DNA from: Candidatus Eiseniibacteriota bacterium
Lineage (GTDB): Bacteria > Eisenbacteria > RBG-16-71-46
DNA: 36,203 nt
NCBI GenBank assembly: GCA_016215625.1
Contig: JACRIW010000023.1
Coordinates: forward strand, 1-36,203
Reading direction: 5' to 3'
The notes below the pieces were generated by a model. That model ran no database searches. It was not told the origin of the DNA and worked only from the letters and a program-made list of their open reading frames with translations. This document shows positions 6,996 through 14,371 of this stretch, in pieces; the stretch's first letter is position 1; the number at the start of each line of letters is the position of its first letter. The position numbers were made by a program, and so were the translations under genes.

Positions 6996-7763
6996 ATGTC
7001 CGTTCCCCCGTCACCGACCGCCCGCTGGCCCCTGCAGCTCGCCGAAGCAGTGGCGTCCGCCCGCAAGGCGCGGCCCGCGCAGCGGCTGAAGACGCGGCCG
7101 CGGCTCTGGGCGCTGCTGCATGCGGGGCTGTTCGCCTCGCTCCGCGCGCAGGCCGGACGAGTGACGGCCGTGTCCCAGGAGGACCTCGAGGACCTGGCGT
7201 CACAGAAGGCGTTAGAACTCCTGCTGCGCGCCGAAGAAGGGGCGTGGGATCCGGAAGGTCGCGCCGAGCACGAAATCGCCGGCTACATCGCCCGGGTCGC
7301 GCGGCACGCGCTGGTGGACCTGGCGCGCCGCCGCGGCCGCGAATGCCCTCCGCCCGAGGACGACGAAAGCTGGGCGGTGGCGATCGCGGCGCACACCGGT
7401 GAACGCGCGGGCCCCGAGGAAGAGTTCGCGGCGCGCGAGTTCGTCCGGGCGTTGCGCGAGTGCCTCGAATCGCTCGCGCCGCGTGCGCGACATGCGTGGT
7501 TCCGGCGCGTCTGGCTCGAGCGCCCGAGCCGCGAGATCGCGGCGCGGCTCGGCGTGAACGCGGCGCACGTGGACGTGATCGTGCAGCGCGCCCGAGTGGC
7601 GCTGCGCGGATGCATGGAGAAGAAGAACCAGCCCGAGCCGCAGTTCCGGCCCGGCGCTTTCGTGGACTTGTGGTCGTGGCTGTCGGTCGAATCGCCGCAG
7701 GCGCCGGAGGCGCCTGAGACGAAGACCGGCCCGACGGGAGAGGCGGATGACTCCGAACCTTGA
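6996..7763 (+). CDS. ECF-like RNA polymerase sigma factor
   Basis: A 255-residue sigma-70-family factor. Region 2 spans about residues 60-118 (EDLEDLASQKALELL, GYIARVARHALVDLARRRGRE). Region 4 is at about 150-206 (RECLESLAPRARHAWF, REIAARLGVNAAHVDVIVQRARVAL), with the helix-turn-helix that reads the -35. It lacks region 1.2/3 blocks, as in ECF factors. It has an extra N-terminal segment (about 1-58) and a Pro/Glu-rich C-terminal tail beyond the usual ECF length. The downstream anti-sigma gene overlaps it by 17 bp, the usual arrangement. No matching autoregulatory promoter could be seen in 6811-6995. Confidence 0.85.
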   Translation: MSVPPSPTARWPLQLAEAVASARKARPAQRLKTRPRLWALLHAGLFASLRAQAGRVTAVSQEDLEDLASQKALELLLRAEEGAWDPEGRAEHEIAGYIARVARHALVDLARRRGRECPPPEDDESWAVAIAAHTGERAGPEEEFAAREFVRALRECLESLAPRARHAWFRRVWLERPSREIAARLGVNAAHVDVIVQRARVALRGCMEKKNQPEPQFRPGAFVDLWSWLSVESPQAPEAPETKTGPTGEADDSEP

Positions 7764-8448
7764 CGCGCGCGAAGCACACCTGAGCGACGCGCTCTGCGCG
7801 GACCTCGTGCTCGGACTGCTCGAAGGACTCGAGCGCGAGCGGGCGCTCGAGCACACCCGCACGTGCGTGGAGTGCGAGGACCGGCTGCGCGCGCACGCCG
7901 CGGCGTCCGAGCGAGCGCAGGCGGACTGGGCCGCGAAGATCTCCGCGACGCCGGTCGCGCTGCGACCGCGTTTCGCGCTGCCTCTGCCCGCGATCTTCGC
8001 GGCGGCCGCGGCCCTGGTCGCGGTGCTCTCGCTTCCGCTCGTGATGCGTCAGGGCTCACGCGAGGAACTCGCGCCGCAGTGGCTGCCGGCGTCCGGCGAC
8101 GTCGTGCGCCTGCGGGGCGAGGGCGCGCCCGACACGCACCTGACCGCGGGGCTCGCGGCCTACGAGGCGCGCGATCTCGACACGGCCGAGCGCGAACTGA
8201 AGGCCGCGCGCGCCGAGGGCGCTTCCGAGACGCTGCGCCGGCTCTACCTCGGGCACGTGCTCGTCGCGCGCGGTCGCGCGCAGGAAGCCGCCGCCGTGCT
8301 CGGCGACGTGCGCTGGTGGGAAGTGCCGGAGCCCTGGCGCCAGGAAGGTGCGCGCACGTGGGCGCAGGCGCTGCGCACCGTGGGCGACTTCGCGCGCGCG
8401 GATTCGGTCGAGCGCTCGCTGCAGCCGGACTCGCTGCTTCGCCCGTGA
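7747..8448 (+). CDS. membrane anti-sigma factor with zinc-binding ASD and TPR-like C-terminus
   Basis: A 233-residue protein. The N-terminus (about 10-50) has the zinc anti-sigma signature HxxxCxxC (H36, C40, C43 in HTRTCVEC), which in this family clamps the sigma factor. One transmembrane helix lies at about 78-100 (LPLPAIFAAAAALVAVLSLPLVM). The exported C-terminal part (about 125-230) has TPR-like helical repeats (HLTAGLAAYEARDLDTAERE, LRRLYLGHVLVARGRAQEAA). The start overlaps the sigma gene by 17 bp and has a GGGAGAGGCGG site. Its stop overlaps the start of the CHAT gene (TGATG). The TPR tail could dock with the TPRs of the CHAT lipoprotein outside the membrane, giving a signalling route (inference). 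Confidence 0.82.
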   Translation: MTPNLDAREAHLSDALCADLVLGLLEGLERERALEHTRTCVECEDRLRAHAAASERAQADWAAKISATPVALRPRFALPLPAIFAAAAALVAVLSLPLVMRQGSREELAPQWLPASGDVVRLRGEGAPDTHLTAGLAAYEARDLDTAERELKAARAEGASETLRRLYLGHVLVARGRAQEAAAVLGDVRWWEVPEPWRQEGARTWAQALRTVGDFARADSVERSLQPDSLLRP

Positions 8449-10805
8449 TGCGCCGGGCCGCGCTCGCGTGTGCGGTGGCCCTGACCGCGACGCTCGCGGG
8501 CTGCGTACCCGAGCGCCCGGCGGTCGACTCGGTGGACGATCCCTGGGCACGCGACGACGCGCGGCTGGACTCGCTCGGAGCCACCGACCGCGCGGGCGAC
8601 GCGATCGCGATCGCCGAGCGCCGCCTGCGCCTCGTGCGCACCGGGCTGCAGCCGTCCTGGCGCGCGCGGGAAGCCGCCGTGAGCGCGCGCGAGTGGCGCA
8701 CGCGCGAGCGCGCCGCGCCGGACGTGCGCGCGGCGCTCGCCTCCGCCGATCGCGCGCTGCTCGATGCCGCCGAGTACAAGCGCGCCGATTCGCTCGGCGC
8801 CGCGCGCGAGCGTGCCGCCTTCGCGTGCACGACCCGCGACTCGCTGCTCGGGTCCGGCTCGCTCGCGGCGTGCCGCGCCGCGCTCGTGCTCGCCGATCTC
8901 GAGTTCCTGCTGTCGCACCCGGGCGAGGCCGACTCGGTCGCCGAGGCCGCGGCGAACGCACTGCGCCCGCTCGTCGGTCCGGAGCATCCGCTCGTCGCCG
9001 ACGCGCTCGAAGTGCAGGGCCGCGTCGTGAAGAACTTCGGCGGCCCGACGTTCCTGTCGCACGCGCTCACGCACTACGACCCCGCGCTGCGCATGCGCGT
9101 GCGCACCTGCGGCCCGGGCGGCGCGCCGGTCGCCGTGAGCCTGCAGTCGCTCGGCAATCTCTACCGGCTCGCACGCCAGCCGCGCACGGCGGTGGCGTTC
9201 ATGCACCGCGCGCTCGAGATCCGGCGCGCGCGGCTCACGCTGCCGCACGACGAACTCGCCTCCATCCTGAGCGGCATGGCGTTCATCCACATGGGGCTCG
9301 GTGAATGGAACGAGGCCGAACGCCTCTCGCGCGAGGCGATCGAAGCCTCGCCGCCGTCCACGCCGCCGGGATCGATCTCCGTGCGCCTCGGCGTGCACGG
9401 ACAGATGTTGCGCCGGCTCGGCCGCGAGAGCGAAGCCGTGCGCGACCTGCGCGCCGCGGTCGCGATCCGCGAGTCCGTGTGGGCGCGCACGCCGCGCGAC
9501 GAGGGCACGACGCTCTCCTCAGGGCTCAGCCTCTATCGCGACCTCGCCATGGCGCTCGCGAGCCAGGGCCGCGCCGAAGAGGCGTTCGAGCAGTTCGAGC
9601 GCGGCAACGGCCGCGCGCTCCTGCTGCGCATCGGAGCCGACTCGGCGGGCGTGGATCCGTGGCGCGACCTGCTCGCGCGCGTGCAGGCCGCGCTGCCGCA
9701 CGACGCGGCGCTCGTCGCGTGGCTGCGCACGCCCAGCCTCACCTCGGCGGCCGAGCCCGCGACGGGGGCGTGCGTCGTGCGCTCGACCGGCCCGCCGCGG
9801 TGGGTCGCGCTCCACCAGGCGCTCGTCGGGCCCGGCGTGCGCGGGAACTATCGCGACCTGCTCTTCGTCGAACTGCGCTCGACCGCCGGTTGGCCGCTGC
9901 GCGTGCCGGGCAGCGGTGCCGTGAAACGCTACGCGCGCGGCATGGGCCGCGAAGTGTTCGCGCCGCTCGAGCCGCTGCTCGAGGGCGCGACGCGCCTCAT
10001 CGTGTGCTCGCCCGACCTCTTCGGCGGCGGCCCGCTCGGCGCGCTCGAAGACGAGCAGGGCCGCTGGCTCGCGGACCGCTACGACATCACCTACACGCCC
10101 TCGGCGCTCCTGTGGCTGGCCGCACGCTCGCGCGGGGAGACCACGCAGCCTTCCGCGCTGCTCGTCGGCGATCCCGCGTATCCGGAGCCTTCGGGCCTGC
10201 AGCCGCTCACGAGTTCGGCGCAGGAGATCGCCGCGATCGCCGAACTCCTGCCGCACGCCTCGCGCCTCACCGGAGCGGCGGCGACGGCGTCGCGCCTGCG
10301 CGCGCTCGCGCAGTCGGGCGAACTGGGGCGCTACCAGGTGCTGCACGTGTCCGCGCACACCGCCATCGACACGCGACGCGTGCTCGACTCCGCGCTGCTG
10401 CTCGCGCCCGAGTCCGGCGGCGGCTTCGCGCCGTCGCGGCTGCTCGCGCGCGAAGTGATCGGCTGGAAGCTCGGCGCCGATCTCGTCTGCCTCGCGGGCT
10501 GCGGCTCCGCCACGGGCATGTCGTCCGCGAGCGAAGGCCAGCTCGGGCTGCAGACGGCTTTCCTGTCGGCCGGCGCGCGCGCGCTGCTCGTGACGCTCTG
10601 GCCCGTGGACGACCACGCGGCGGCGCTGCTCATGGAGCGCTTCTATCGCCACCTCGCCGCGGGAGGCGCGCGCGATCACGCGCGGGCGCTGCGCGAGGCC
10701 CAGGCGGAACTGCGCGCGTGGACGGCGGCCGACGGCTCGCATCCGTACGCGCACCCCGCCTACTGGTCGGCGTTCGCGCTCGTCGGCGATCCCGGCTGGC
10801 GCTGA
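8448..10805 (+). CDS. TPR-CHAT caspase-like protease lipoprotein
   Basis: A 785-residue protein. The start at 8448 (TGATG with the anti-sigma gene) gives a lipoprotein signal ending in LAGC (C19). The open frame extends upstream only as a shadow over the anti-sigma gene. The middle (about 200-400) has tetratricopeptide repeats (SLQSLGNLYRLARQPRTAV, LASILSGMAFIHMGLGEWNE, LYRDLAMALASQGRAEEAFE). The C-terminal CHAT domain (about 450-785) contains catalytic His H637 (VLHVSAHTAID) and Cys C685 (DLVCLAGCGSATG), then ALLVTLWPVDDHAAALLMERFY and the family ending AYWSAFALVGDP. CHAT domains are caspase-like cysteine peptidases; most known ones are cytoplasmic, so a lipid-anchored one is notable. Genetic coupling to the sigma/anti-sigma pair suggests a role in signal-dependent proteolysis (inference). 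Confidence 0.88.
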   Translation: MRRAALACAVALTATLAGCVPERPAVDSVDDPWARDDARLDSLGATDRAGDAIAIAERRLRLVRTGLQPSWRAREAAVSAREWRTRERAAPDVRAALASADRALLDAAEYKRADSLGAARERAAFACTTRDSLLGSGSLAACRAALVLADLEFLLSHPGEADSVAEAAANALRPLVGPEHPLVADALEVQGRVVKNFGGPTFLSHALTHYDPALRMRVRTCGPGGAPVAVSLQSLGNLYRLARQPRTAVAFMHRALEIRRARLTLPHDELASILSGMAFIHMGLGEWNEAERLSREAIEASPPSTPPGSISVRLGVHGQMLRRLGRESEAVRDLRAAVAIRESVWARTPRDEGTTLSSGLSLYRDLAMALASQGRAEEAFEQFERGNGRALLLRIGADSAGVDPWRDLLARVQAALPHDAALVAWLRTPSLTSAAEPATGACVVRSTGPPRWVALHQALVGPGVRGNYRDLLFVELRSTAGWPLRVPGSGAVKRYARGMGREVFAPLEPLLEGATRLIVCSPDLFGGGPLGALEDEQGRWLADRYDITYTPSALLWLAARSRGETTQPSALLVGDPAYPEPSGLQPLTSSAQEIAAIAELLPHASRLTGAAATASRLRALAQSGELGRYQVLHVSAHTAIDTRRVLDSALLLAPESGGGFAPSRLLAREVIGWKLGADLVCLAGCGSATGMSSASEGQLGLQTAFLSAGARALLVTLWPVDDHAAALLMERFYRHLAAGGARDHARALREAQAELRAWTAADGSHPYAHPAYWSAFALVGDPGWR

Positions 10806-10807
10806 GC

Positions 10808-10843
10808 GCCGCGCGTCGGGCCGCGCGTCAGGCCGCGCGTCAG
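10808..10843. repeat. 12-bp tandem repeat, three copies, spanning the HD-GYP stop
   Basis: GCCGCGCGTCGG (10808-10819) is followed by two copies of GCCGCGCGTCAG (10820-10831, 10832-10843) and a degenerate fourth. On the minus strand each of the last two units contains an in-frame TGA, so the array repeats the stop codon of the HD-GYP gene. It fills the 34-bp space between convergent genes. Confidence 0.8.
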
Positions 10844-12336
10844 GCCGCGAGCAGGTCCGACGTCTTCCCGCGGTACTCCTCGGGCAGCAGCACGCGCACG
10901 GCGCGGTCGCCGTCCGGCATCGGGTCCCAGAGTTCCGGCGCGTCCTCCGCGGGCGCGCTGCCGTCCGGACGCACGAGCACGCGGCAGTGCGGACGCAGAC
11001 CGTCCTTCGGGTTCGGGCTCGTGACGAGCACGACGTGTCCCGACGCGGTCTGCAGCACCGTGCCGGCGGGGTACAACCCGACGCTCTTCACGAGCGCCCA
11101 CAGCACCGCGGGATCGAAGTTCACGCGGTTCGGCCCGAGCAGGATCTGCAGCGCCTCGAACGGCGTCTGCGCGCGCTTCGCGTACGCGCGATGCGCGGTG
11201 ATCGCGTCGAAGCAGTCGGCCATCGCGACGATGCGCGACATGGTCGCCTGGCCCCACTCGAGGTCCACTTCGGGATAGCCCGTCCGGTTGTAGTTCATGT
11301 GGTGTTCGAAGCAGGCGCGCATGCTGTCGAGCATCACGACCGAGAGTCCCGGCATGCGCGAGACCATGAGCGCGCCCTCGATGGGATGGCGCCGCATCAT
11401 GGCCCACTCCTCGCCGCTCAGCGCGCCCGGCTTGCGCAGCACGTCGCCCGGCACGCTCATCTTGCCGAGGTCGTGCAGCAGTCCCGCGACGCCGAGGTCG
11501 GCGAGCGCCTGCCGCGAAAGCCCGAGCTGCTGGCCCATGCCGATCGACAGGATGGCGACGTTTACGCAGTGCGCGTAGGTGTACTCGTCGTGCTCCTTGA
11601 GCGCCGTGAGGCCGACGATCGAGTACTCGTGCTTCATGATGCTGTCCACGATCGGCTGCACGAGGCGCTTCGCCTGGCGCAGGTCGGGGCGTCCCGTCGC
11701 ACGCGCGCGCAGCACGATCTTCTTGGTGCCGAGCACCGCGCGCCAGAACACCTTCTTCGCGCGCGAGCGTTCGGTCTGCTGCTTCGGCTGGTCGGCGAGG
11801 TCGCGCGTGACGTCGTCCACTTCCAGTTCGGCGACCGGAACGACGACGATGTTCGTGATCGCCGCCTCGACGAGCGTGTCGCCGAGGTGCTCGGCGATCG
11901 CGGGATCCTCGGCGGCCTGGAAGATCTGGAAGAAGCGCTCGATCTCGGCCTCGTCCACACCCGGCAGGAAGCGCAGCCCGCCGACCTGGCGGCGCTCGAA
12001 CTCGGCCATGAGCGAGTGGTACGCGCCGAGCAGCGTCGCGTGCGCCTTGATGCGCACGCCGTTCAGGTAGAAGTAGTCCGCGACGACCGCGAGCGCGGCT
12101 TCGTCCTCGTCCTCGTGGATCGCGCGCAGCGCGGCGACGAACTCCTGCATCTGGCGCTGGAACGCCTGGTTCGACACGTCGTACGTGCGGGCCGTGCGCA
12201 GCAGCGCGGTGAGACGCAGCAGCAGGTGGCCGCCCGCTTCCATCAGCTTCGCGGTGTCGTCCGGGGCGTCGTGCGCGCCGTCCCGGGCGCCCTCGCGGGC
12301 GCCCTCGCGGGCGCCGTCGTGCGGGGCCGTGCTCAT
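10840..12336 (-). CDS. HD-GYP domain protein (putative cyclic-di-GMP phosphodiesterase)
   Basis: A 498-residue cytoplasmic protein. The N-terminus begins with four-residue repeats (GARE/GARD). A helical domain follows (about 30-110, LLLRLTALLRTARTYDVSNQ) that also opens the adjacent HEAT-repeat protein. The HD-GYP domain (about 235-410) has H256, the HD pair H288/D289 in LLHDLGKMSVP, H317, and HHMNYNRTGYP (345-355) with the GYP motif intact. By family it hydrolyses cyclic-di-GMP or a related dinucleotide. The C-terminus (about 425-498) is an extra beta-rich segment. Its start overlaps the stop of the HEAT gene by 4 bp (12333-12336), which sets the start at 12336 despite a longer open frame upstream. 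Confidence 0.9.
   Translation of the reverse strand: MSTAPHDGAREGAREGARDGAHDAPDDTAKLMEAGGHLLLRLTALLRTARTYDVSNQAFQRQMQEFVAALRAIHEDEDEAALAVVADYFYLNGVRIKAHATLLGAYHSLMAEFERRQVGGLRFLPGVDEAEIERFFQIFQAAEDPAIAEHLGDTLVEAAITNIVVVPVAELEVDDVTRDLADQPKQQTERSRAKKVFWRAVLGTKKIVLRARATGRPDLRQAKRLVQPIVDSIMKHEYSIVGLTALKEHDEYTYAHCVNVAILSIGMGQQLGLSRQALADLGVAGLLHDLGKMSVPGDVLRKPGALSGEEWAMMRRHPIEGALMVSRMPGLSVVMLDSMRACFEHHMNYNRTGYPEVDLEWGQATMSRIVAMADCFDAITAHRAYAKRAQTPFEALQILLGPNRVNFDPAVLWALVKSVGLYPAGTVLQTASGHVVLVTSPNPKDGLRPHCRVLVRPDGSAPAEDAPELWDPMPDGDRAVRVLLPEEYRGKTSDLLAA
12268..12315 (-). repeat. 12-bp tandem repeat coding for the HD-GYP N-terminus
   Basis: Four 12-bp units, two of them identical (CTCGCGGGCGCC at 12292-12303 and 12304-12315), encode a (G-A-R-E/D)-type repeat at residues 8-23. 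The length keeps the frame, so copy number can vary without harm. Confidence 0.8.
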
Positions 12337-14075
12337 GTGCCCTTCATCCAGTCGAGCGCCGACTGCGCGGCCTGCCGCACCGGCGGGCGCTTCGATTCGG
12401 CGGCCGTCCGCAACGCCTCGCACGCGCGCGGCGTCGCGATGCGCGCGAGGATGCGCGCGACGTTGTGGCGGTGGATCTCCTGCGAACGGTCGAACCAGTT
12501 CTGGCGCACGAGCTCGGCCTCGAGCTCGGGCACGATCTCGTCGCCGCCCACGGACGCGAGCGCGGCGTAGATCGCACGGCGCTCCTCGGGCGGACGCTGC
12601 TCGAAGCGCTCCTGCTGCAGGAACGCGAACAGCCAGCGCGCGGTCGCCGCGTCGCGCGCCGCGGACAGGCGCGCGAGCACCTGGCAGAAGAGCTTGGATT
12701 CCGCGCCGTCCACCGCGCGGATGAGCAGCGGCCTCGCGATCTTGAGCTCGACGTTGCCGAGCGCCACCACGACTTCCTCGCGCACGCGAGAGTCGGGGTG
12801 GCGGAGCGCGACCTGCAGCAGACCGGCGACCTGCGCTCCGCCGATCCAGCCGAGGATGTGCACGATGTTGCGCACGACGTACCAGCGGCCGTCCGTGAGC
12901 CACGACGCGAGCCGCTCGGGGTTGTCGCGACAGCGGTCGGTGAGCGCTTCGGCCACGCCGAGCCGCACGTCGCGCTGCTGGCTCTCCGACAGCACGAGCG
13001 TCATCCAGTCGATCCCGGCGTCGCCGAGGTCGTCGGCGAGGGCGAGCCATTCGGCCGCGCCGGCCTCCCCCTGCTTGTCGAGCTGCTCCACCACGCGCGC
13101 CACCGTGACCGGCTGCTGCAGCTCCTGGCGGAACGTCTCCTCGGACCACTCGCGCACGCCGAGCGCGCGCAGCATGCGCAGCGCCTCGCGCGCCTCGGCC
13201 CACGCGCCGCTCGAGAGCGCCGTGCGCAGCACGCGCGGCAGGAAGCGCGCGATTTCGCGGCGATCGTCGATCGTGGGATCCGCCTTCACGCACGCCTGTG
13301 CGATCGCGACGGCGGCCGTGACGGGCGAGACGCGGTGCTCGGCCGCGTACTCGGCCCGGAAGCGGTCGATCTCGTGACCCGCCATCGCGTCGAGCTCCAC
13401 GAAGCTCGCCTCGACCTCGACCGTGAGGTCGCCGAGCGTCCAGTCCTCCGAGCGGCCCTTGCCGGTGCCGCCCTCGGGCGCCTGCGCCGGCGCCTCCTCG
13501 GGCTGCTTCTGCGCGTCGTTCGCCGCGGGCCACGGCATGAGCGCGCCCGCGCCCTCTTCGGGCGTGGGCGCACCGGCGCCGACGTCGCCCTGCGCGGGCA
13601 CGTAGTCCACGTCCATGTGCGTGAGGTGCGCTTCCCAGAGCAGCGTCACGAGGTCGTCGCCGTCGAGGTTCTGCCCCGTCACCGCGAGCACGCAGTCCAC
13701 GAACGCGTCGATCTCGCGCGAGGTCACGCCGCCGTTGATCGTGATGCCGCGCACGCCGTCGCGGTGGAACGGATACGCGAGGTTGTCGTCGCGCGAGCGC
13801 GCGGGATGCACGGAGACGCCGTCCACGGTGACGTCGTCCGATTCGAACCGGTAGGTGACCGTGCCGAGTTCGCGAATCATCGCGTACGCCGCCTGCGACA
13901 GCTCGTCGCGGAAGCGGATGACCGTCGGGTTCATCGCGTCGTACAGCCGGCAGGTCTTCAGCGTGCGCGCGAACTGCGCGATCCACCCCGCCGCGACCTT
14001 CACGGAGGCGTCCGTGAGGGTGCGTTCGGGCGGACTCGCCGCGCCGCTCCTGCCGGTGCGTGAAATGACGCTCAT
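12333..14075 (-). CDS. HEAT-repeat protein, partner of the HD-GYP protein
   Basis: A 580-residue protein. Residues about 22-85 (VAAGWIAQFARTLKTCRLYD, then MNPTVIRFRDELSQAAYAMI) match the N-terminal domain of the neighbouring HD-GYP protein: a helical segment with (R/K)TxRxYDxxN, then strands ending in xGV. A Pro/Glu/Ala-rich linker (about 155-200) follows. The C-terminal half is alpha-solenoid HEAT repeats (about 300-580; DRCRDNPERLASWLTDGRWY, REEVVVALGNVELKIARPLL, RPPVRQAAQSALDWMKGT). HEAT solenoids are protein-binding scaffolds, so this is probably the adaptor of a two-protein signalling unit (inference). The start ATG at 14075 faces a 296-bp divergent intergenic region. Confidence 0.85.
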   Translation of the reverse strand: MSVISRTGRSGAASPPERTLTDASVKVAAGWIAQFARTLKTCRLYDAMNPTVIRFRDELSQAAYAMIRELGTVTYRFESDDVTVDGVSVHPARSRDDNLAYPFHRDGVRGITINGGVTSREIDAFVDCVLAVTGQNLDGDDLVTLLWEAHLTHMDVDYVPAQGDVGAGAPTPEEGAGALMPWPAANDAQKQPEEAPAQAPEGGTGKGRSEDWTLGDLTVEVEASFVELDAMAGHEIDRFRAEYAAEHRVSPVTAAVAIAQACVKADPTIDDRREIARFLPRVLRTALSSGAWAEAREALRMLRALGVREWSEETFRQELQQPVTVARVVEQLDKQGEAGAAEWLALADDLGDAGIDWMTLVLSESQQRDVRLGVAEALTDRCRDNPERLASWLTDGRWYVVRNIVHILGWIGGAQVAGLLQVALRHPDSRVREEVVVALGNVELKIARPLLIRAVDGAESKLFCQVLARLSAARDAATARWLFAFLQQERFEQRPPEERRAIYAALASVGGDEIVPELEAELVRQNWFDRSQEIHRHNVARILARIATPRACEALRTAAESKRPPVRQAAQSALDWMKGT

Positions 14076-14253
14076 GGACGAGCGGTACCCCTCCCTGGAG
14101 ACGATGCGTCGCGGCCCTTGCCGACTCCCGGCTTATCGGCCTTCCGGGACCGGTTCTTGAGCATGCGTCTTCGAGGCAACCCGTTGTGGCAGCGGGCGCT
14201 GGAGGAAGTCGCGATCGTCCTCCACGCTCCCCGGCGTGGCCGCGCCGCCGCGC

Positions 14254-14271
14254 CGGGAACGCGCGTTCCCG
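14254..14271. promoter_or_regulatory. 18-bp perfect palindrome in the divergent intergenic region
   Basis: CGGGAACGCGCGTTCCCG is a perfect palindrome about 100 bp upstream of the S41 protease gene and 180 bp upstream of the HEAT gene. The 14076-14371 interval has no convincing gene; a short frame from 14163 overlaps the S41 start and is rejected. The palindrome may be an operator for either gene. Confidence 0.35.
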
Positions 14272-14371
14272 CGCTGGCGCCGGTGAGCTTGTACGGACGC
14301 GGCGCGCTGCACACACTGCGGCCGTTTCCCCCATTCCCCGTTTCCTCCCGACGCTCGACAGGAGCTCTCTC

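Noticed and set aside
7863..8447. N-terminal extension of the CHAT frame
   Set aside because: It overlaps the anti-sigma gene, is Arg/Ala-rich without structure, and a lipoprotein signal begins exactly at 8448.
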